From JACNLN01 sp964626495 (GTDB taxonomy: Bacteria > Fidelibacterota > Marinisomatia > Marinisomatales > CAZVFT01), in NCBI GenBank assembly GCA_964626495.1, contig CAZVFT010000082.1, positions 1 through 11,269 on the forward strand: a DNA stretch of 11,269 nt, read 5' to 3'. Below, in pieces: positions 7,941 to 11,269 of the stretch. The notes beneath the pieces were generated by a model. The model was not told the origin of the DNA. It ran no database searches and worked only from the letters and a program-made list of their open reading frames with translations. A program made the position numbers and the translations under genes. Each line of letters begins with the position of its first letter. Within the stretch, counting starts at the first letter, position 1.

Positions 7941-8057
7941 AACCTGATTTCTTCATCAGCTAAGTGAATGAATAGTTCGGGTTGTTTTGTTGAAAGATCT
8001 TTTCATTTTTCGACAATCATTAGGTTACTACATAAAAGCTGATGAATTAATCAGGTT
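7941..8057. repeat. 21-base inverted repeat with nested stem between lptB and rpoN
   Basis: The arms at 7941-7961 and 8037-8057 are reverse complements at 19 of 21 positions, both beginning AACCTGATT and ending TTCATCAGCT when read inward. Inside lies a second stem, TTGTTGA (7987-7993) with TCGACAA (8010-8016), one position being a wobble or mismatch. In the minus-strand transcript the outer stem begins inside the lptB stop codon, and the structure would stand between lptB and rpoN. No T-run follows, so it is not a classical terminator. It could be an mRNA stabiliser, a processing or attenuation site, a small structured RNA, or a MITE; no clear target duplication is visible. The remaining gap, 7864-7940, shows nothing certain. 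Confidence 0.75.
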
Positions 8058-8799
8058 ATTTAAGTTTAAATCTTTCACCAAGATAAAGTTTCCTCGCTTC
8101 GGCGTCATCTGCCAGATAATCTGCATCACCTTCTTTCAGTATCTGACCATCATACATTAAATATGCTCGATCCGTGATTGCAAGAGTCTCTCTGACGTTG
8201 TGATCTGTAATAAGCACTCCAATGTTTCTCTCTTTCAACGATTGAACTATATTTTGTATATCTTCAACAGCAATTGGATCCACACCTGCAAACGGTTCAT
8301 CCAGAAGAATAAAATCGGGATCCAGCACCAGAGCTCGGCTGATCTCGGTACGACGACGTTCTCCTCCAGAGAGATTATACGCTTTGGATTTCCGTATATG
8401 AATAATAGATAACTCTTTTAACAAACTTTCAAGTTTTTCCTCCTGCTCCTTCTTCGTGAGGTCTGTCATTTCAAGAACAAGACGTAAGTTATTCTCCACA
8501 GACAATTTCGAAAAAATGGATGGTTCCTGTGCCAGATAACTGATTCCCATTCTTGCCCGTTTATACATCGGGAAACTAGTAATTTCTTTATCTCCTAAAA
8601 ATACATTCCCCACCGAAGGAGCTATCATACCAGTGATAATATAAAAAGTGGTGGTTTTTCCAGCGCCGTTGGGACCGAGTAAGCCTACAATTTCCCCTTT
8701 TCGCAACTCAATATCCACCTCCTTAACAACGGTTCGTTTTCCATAATTTTTACTGAGGTTATATGCTTTTAAAATTTTTTGTGTGGATCGATAACTCAC
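8056..8799 (-). CDS. lptB: LptB, ATPase of the LPS export transporter, GTG start
   Basis: LptB powers the LptB2FGC transporter, which extracts LPS from the inner membrane and pushes it toward the outer membrane. The 247 residues form one ABC ATPase domain: Walker A GPNGAGKTT at 42-50, Q-loop Gln91, signature LSGGE at 143-147 followed by RRRTEISRAL, Walker B FILLDE at 163-168 with catalytic Glu168, and switch His200. The LSGGERRR form and FAGVDPIAVEDIQ after Walker B are typical of LptB rather than amino-acid ABC ATPases. The start is GTG at 8799, fixed by a full GGAGGTGA site at 8806-8813. That site overlaps the lptC stop, so the two genes are probably translationally coupled. The membrane partners LptF and LptG are not in the window. 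Confidence 0.97.
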   Translation of the reverse strand: MSYRSTQKILKAYNLSKNYGKRTVVKEVDIELRKGEIVGLLGPNGAGKTTTFYIITGMIAPSVGNVFLGDKEITSFPMYKRARMGISYLAQEPSIFSKLSVENNLRLVLEMTDLTKKEQEEKLESLLKELSIIHIRKSKAYNLSGGERRRTEISRALVLDPDFILLDEPFAGVDPIAVEDIQNIVQSLKERNIGVLITDHNVRETLAITDRAYLMYDGQILKEGDADYLADDAEARKLYLGERFKLK

Positions 8800-8805
8800 C
8801 AGAAA

Positions 8806-8813
8806 TCACCTCC
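8806..8813 (-). promoter_or_regulatory. Ribosome-binding site of lptB, overlapping the lptC stop codon
   Basis: The minus strand reads GGAGGTGA, a full anti-Shine-Dalgarno match whose last three bases are the lptC stop. It is six bases from the GTG at 8799 and decides that start. Confidence 0.85.
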
Positions 8814-9327
8814 CTCTCACTCCCCACGGATGTAAAATTTTCCAATGGGTCAAATCTACATTCGATTCAAATCCTATTCCATACAGGGTGTCCATTGATT
8901 CCGTGGTTAACATAATCGTGTCATCTGTAGTTACGTGTCCTTCTTGATTGTCCCAGTAAAGTGAATCGGTATAAAGAGTTACTCCACTGTCGGAAACTAC
9001 AACAACATTTCCAGTGGCAGAAAGATTATCCGTTGATTCAAATACAAACGCCTTTTCCGATTTCAAATTGGACATATGTTTCTCCTCAATGGAGAAAAAA
9101 TCAGCATCCACATCTTTATCAAGGATTACCTTTTGCTGGTTACTATATTTTGCAAGATGCCCTGATCTTATTACAGCCCGATTTTTCCCTTCTTTCGTAA
9201 TGATGATAGTACTTCCCCAACTCTCCTGGTCAGGAAGATTTTCCCGACTGAGATTCCCTGCGTTTTCATCCTGTGAGCTACAAGAAACAAAATAAATCCC
9301 AAAAAACAAATAAATAACTAACCTCAT
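8806..9327 (-). CDS. lptC: LptC-family LPS export protein, probable lipoprotein
   Basis: LptC passes LPS from the LptB2FG transporter to the periplasmic bridge. The gene encodes 173 residues. Residues 1-15 are hydrophobic and end YFVS before Cys16, a near-consensus lipobox (Phe at -3), so the mature protein is probably a lipid-anchored periplasmic protein rather than one held by a membrane helix as in E. coli. The body shows the beta-rich LptC pattern: VTLYTDSLYWD at 116-126, then GHVTTDDTIMLTTESMDTLYG, then GFESNVDLTHWKI at 152-164. This ending and the position next to lptB support LptC rather than LptA. The ATG at 9327 has AGGGTGA four bases upstream, but that site lies inside a strong inverted repeat and may be hidden in the mRNA. 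The lptB start follows after six bases. Confidence 0.88.
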   Translation of the reverse strand: MRLVIYLFFGIYFVSCSSQDENAGNLSRENLPDQESWGSTIIITKEGKNRAVIRSGHLAKYSNQQKVILDKDVDADFFSIEEKHMSNLKSEKAFVFESTDNLSATGNVVVVSDSGVTLYTDSLYWDNQEGHVTTDDTIMLTTESMDTLYGIGFESNVDLTHWKILHPWGVRGR

Positions 9328-9399
9328 TAATTCACCCTGTGGAATATCTTATTTTCTGGCGTAATGTCTCCAAAGCAAATTATTCCACGGGGTGAACCA
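9328..9399 (-). promoter_or_regulatory. Long stem-loop that can hide the lptC ribosome-binding site
   Basis: In the minus-strand transcript, the 5' arm at 9396-9381 (TTCACCCCGTGGAATA) pairs with the 3' arm at 9346-9331 (TATTCCACAGGGTGAA) over 15 of 16 positions, the exception being a C-A mismatch. The loop is 34 bases. Pairing can continue with two G-U pairs and one U-A pair (9397-9399 with 9330-9328), right up to the lptC ATG. The AGGGTGA ribosome-binding site (9338-9332) is wholly inside the 3' arm. The layout suggests translational control of lptC, and through coupling of lptB. A protein operator with two half-sites, or a mobile-repeat origin, is also possible. Confidence 0.65.
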
Positions 9400-9463
9400 G
9401 CTTTGTAATTTTGTGAACGAGTCACATTAATATTTAGATTTCTCATTACGATAAAACAGCCTG

Positions 9464-9482
9464 TCCCGAGTTTTTTTCGGGA
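9464..9482. other. Perfect six-base hairpin in the kdsD-lptC gap
   Basis: TCCCGA (9464-9469) and TCGGGA (9477-9482) flank a seven-base loop that is GTTTTTT on the plus strand. The T-run is in the loop, not after the stem, and on the minus strand only a short TTTT follows about eleven bases later. It could be a weak terminator after kdsD or part of the lptC leader. Confidence 0.4.
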
Positions 9483-9486
9483 TAAA

Positions 9487-9540
9487 TATGTAAAACATAA
9501 TGTCCACCAATTACATATTTACGTTTTACATAATTACATA
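9487..9540. repeat. Cluster of ATGTAA/TTACAT repeats with a ten-base inverted pair
   Basis: TATGTAAAAC (9487-9496) and GTTTTACATA (9523-9532) form a perfect inverted pair 26 bases apart, and ATTACATA recurs at 9510-9517 and 9533-9540. Within the first arm, ATGTAAAACAT (9488-9498) is itself a short palindrome. More TTACAT copies lie near 9577 and 9589. The stretch is between kdsD and lptC and may hold a promoter or operator for lptC, but the AT-rich background makes chance repeats likely. Nothing else in the 296-base gap could be assigned apart from the hairpin and the lptC leader stem. Confidence 0.4.
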
Positions 9541-9623
9541 GTGTTATGATTCCTCTATCCATTATTATTACGACACTTACATCATTGATTACATTTGTTC
9601 ATGAATTATCTTAGCTAGACGCA

Positions 9624-10604
9624 TCACATAATTCCTGACTTCAGAATGTCGTGGATATGAACTATACCATTCGGTAGCCGATCATTTTTCTTATCCTTAT
9701 AAACGAATAAACTGGTGATAGAATATTTTTCCATTTTTTCCAGTGCATTGATGGCAAGAGTATCTTCAGTTACCCATTTGGGGTTTTTTGTCATTAAAAA
9801 TTCTGCTGTCTTTGCGAATATATCTCCACCCTGTTCAAGGCCTCGACGAATATCACCATCTGTGATAATTCCAGACAATTTCCCGTTATTCTCAGTCACA
9901 ATGGCAACTCCGAGTCTCTTAGCACTAATGGTCAAAAGGGTTGACTGGATATCCATATCCACGTCGACAATCGCCAATTCATCCACTCTATGCATAATTT
10001 CTTTCACTGTTAACAATAACTTTTTTCCCAGAGAACCACCGGGATGTAGTAATGCAAAATCTTCCTGCTGGAATCCTCGTTTTTCCAGTAGAGCAACAGC
10101 TAAAGCATCCCCCATAGCCATAGTAGCTGTCGTGCTTGCTGTGGGAGCCAGATCAAGGGTACACGCTTCCCGATCCACACTGGTATTTATCACTACATCA
10201 GCTTTATCAGTAATGGTTGAATTCATTCTCCCCACGAAGACAATGACTTTTACCCCAAGTCGTGATATCGCTGGCATCATCTGGACAATTTCAAGGGTTT
10301 CACCTCCGTAAGAAATGGCAAGAACAATGTCATTTTGGGTGATCATTCCCAGGTCTCCGTGAATAGCTTCACCCGGATGAATAAATTGCGCTGGCGTTCC
10401 TGTACTGGCAAGTGTTGATGCAATTTTTTGAGAAATAAGTCCCGACTTCCCCATCCCTGTTACGATGACTCGCCCTTTACAATTAAATATGAGATTCACA
10501 GCTTCATCAAAACTACTATCAATTCGATTTTGAAGATTCTTCACAGCTTCTGCTTCAATCCGAATTACCTCTTTCCCAACATTAATATTCTTACTGCTCC
10601 CCAT
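9624..10604 (-). CDS. kdsD: D-arabinose 5-phosphate isomerase (KdsD/KpsF family)
   Basis: This cytoplasmic enzyme converts D-ribulose 5-phosphate to D-arabinose 5-phosphate, the first step to the LPS sugar Kdo. The 326 residues form a SIS domain (about 35-170) followed by two CBS domains (about 200-326), the full family layout. GMGKSG at 50-55 and FIHPGEAIHGDLGMI are diagnostic. The catalytic residues of E. coli KdsD (Lys59, Glu111, Glu152, His193) correspond at a constant offset of six to Lys53, Glu105, Glu146 and His187. The usual SIS motif SGE reads GGE here (SYGGETLE, 98-105), so a serine near the phosphate site is Gly100. The ATG at 10604 has GAGAGGT about eight bases upstream. It overlaps the kdsC end by 14 bases, which implies coupled expression. 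Confidence 0.96.
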   Translation of the reverse strand: MGSSKNINVGKEVIRIEAEAVKNLQNRIDSSFDEAVNLIFNCKGRVIVTGMGKSGLISQKIASTLASTGTPAQFIHPGEAIHGDLGMITQNDIVLAISYGGETLEIVQMMPAISRLGVKVIVFVGRMNSTITDKADVVINTSVDREACTLDLAPTASTTATMAMGDALAVALLEKRGFQQEDFALLHPGGSLGKKLLLTVKEIMHRVDELAIVDVDMDIQSTLLTISAKRLGVAIVTENNGKLSGIITDGDIRRGLEQGGDIFAKTAEFLMTKNPKWVTEDTLAINALEKMEKYSITSLFVYKDKKNDRLPNGIVHIHDILKSGIM

Positions 10605-11157
10605 AATCTTTACCTCTCTTATGATTATGAATCATTTGTTGAAAATGTTCTATGGCAGTGTCATACTTTCCTTGAAGTTTTACAATCATTTCTATGGCTT
10701 CCCTAAAAGCCCCCTCGCCCCCCTTCGCCGCTGTTACATATTTTGATTGCTTTTTTACATCGGAAACAGCATTGGCTGAAGCAATAGGAAGTCCTACTTT
10801 CTCCATCACTGGAAGGTCAATAAAGTCATCCCCAAGAAAAGCTGCTTCATCATCAGAAAAATCGTATTTCGTTTTTAACTCTTTATAAACCTCTAATTTA
10901 TCTATCTCCCCCTGATAGCAGTCATCACTCAAACCAAGTTCTTTCGCCCGTGCTTCAGTTGCCGGAGAAAAACGTCCTGATAGTAACACAATTTTCAATT
11001 CAGCACTTCTGGCAAGTACAACTCCCGCTCCATCGAGAATACTAAATCGTTTAAATTCTCTGCCATCGTTACCTTTGTAAATAGTACCATCCGTCAAAAC
11101 CCCATCTACATCTGTGATGACAATCTTAATTTTTTCAGCTACACTTTTTAAATTCAT
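10591..11157 (-). CDS. kdsC: 3-deoxy-D-manno-octulosonate 8-phosphate phosphatase
   Basis: KdsC removes phosphate from Kdo-8-phosphate to release Kdo for LPS core assembly, in the cytoplasm as a tetramer. The 188 residues have no cap domain, as in this small HAD group. DVDGVLTDG spans 16-24 with nucleophile Asp16 and acid/base Asp18; motif II is Ser60 in LSGR, motif III Lys87, and motif IV GDDFIDL at 109-115. AKGGEGAFREAIEMI near the C-terminus matches the conserved active-site tail of KdsC, followed by an extra charged stretch of about 30 residues. The start ATG at 11157 has only a weak ribosome-binding site; an ATG eight bases further upstream meets a stop at once. It overlaps kdsD by 14 bases. 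A HAD phosphatase fused to NeuA-type enzymes is the alternative, but the kdsD neighbour argues for KdsC. Confidence 0.95.
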   Translation of the reverse strand: MNLKSVAEKIKIVITDVDGVLTDGTIYKGNDGREFKRFSILDGAGVVLARSAELKIVLLSGRFSPATEARAKELGLSDDCYQGEIDKLEVYKELKTKYDFSDDEAAFLGDDFIDLPVMEKVGLPIASANAVSDVKKQSKYVTAAKGGEGAFREAIEMIVKLQGKYDTAIEHFQQMIHNHKRGKDYGEQ

Positions 11158-11269
11158 TAATTCATCAGCTATGTAATTACAGTAAATGAGAAATGATAAA
11201 CTTCGTATTGCTATTTTCTATTAGGAAGTATTTCCGGTAGGTTTGTTTCAAGTTAAAAGTGTTGATTAT
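11158..11269. other. Leader of kdsC at the window edge
   Basis: These 112 bases hold no gene I can support. On the minus strand one frame is open from the edge to a TAA at 11177-11179 (30 codons), which could be the tail of an upstream gene or chance. TGTAATTACA at 11172-11181 is a perfect ten-base palindrome. The 15-base string ATTAATTCATCAGCT at 11156-11170 also forms the inner end of an inverted-repeat arm (8037-8051, opposite strand) downstream of lptB. A promoter for kdsC may be here, but no clear -35/-10 pair was seen. Confidence 0.4.

Noticed and set aside
9446..9562. Minus-strand 38-codon ORF in the kdsD-lptC gap
   Set aside because: There is no ribosome-binding site, it translates the repeats and hairpin, and it has no recognisable features; chance is the simpler reading.
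9715..10311. Plus-strand ORF of 198 codons inside kdsD
   Set aside because: It lies opposite a complete kdsD with all catalytic residues and resembles no family.
11177..11269. Open minus-strand frame of 30 codons at the right edge, possible tail of an upstream gene
   Set aside because: Too short and without recognisable motifs; a frame of this length is expected by chance.
1..11269. CRISPR arrays, tRNA or rRNA genes, transposases, toxin-antitoxin or phage-defence genes
   Set aside because: I looked on both strands and saw no regularly spaced repeats, no RNA gene and no such protein; the coding content is housekeeping apart from the unrecognised coiled-coil gene.

Overview
The window is a run of eleven minus-strand genes and reads from right to left. 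It is AT-rich and gene-dense, with strong Shine-Dalgarno sites before most genes. It looks chromosomal and contains no transposase, phage or plasmid gene. The organism is a diderm (LPS-making) bacterium: it has a Kdo-synthesis pair (kdsC, kdsD), LPS-export genes (lptC, lptB), sigma-54, HflKC and HslUV. The lipoprotein-type LptC and a few short GC-rich hairpin repeats would fit a lineage of the FCB superphylum (for example Neomarinimicrobiota/Calditrichota-like bacteria). That placement is an inference and is not proven by the sequence.

Layout in transcription order: a short leader at the right edge (11158-11269); kdsC and kdsD, overlapping by 14 bases; a 296-base gap with repeats and hairpins; lptC then lptB, 6 bases apart; a 192-base gap dominated by a large inverted repeat; rpoN; hflK and hflC, overlapping by ATGA; a 252-base gap holding a cluster of small GC-rich hairpins; hslV and hslU, overlapping by TAATG; argF with a TTG start; and the first 437 codons of an unrecognised secreted coiled-coil protein that runs off the left edge.

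The right half forms an envelope block: Kdo-5-phosphate is isomerised by KdsD, Kdo-8-phosphate is dephosphorylated by KdsC, and finished LPS is moved by the Lpt machine. The usual neighbour lptA is absent from its expected place between lptC and lptB. The centre is a protein quality-control block (HflKC, which controls FtsH, and the HslUV protease). argF (arginine biosynthesis) and the coiled-coil protein follow in the same direction.

The most interesting non-coding feature is a long inverted repeat just before lptC. Its 3' arm contains the lptC ribosome-binding site and its pairing runs up to the start codon, so the transcript could fold to hide the site. Two other unexplained structures are a 21-base inverted repeat with a nested stem between lptB and rpoN, and the hairpin cluster between hflC and hslV.
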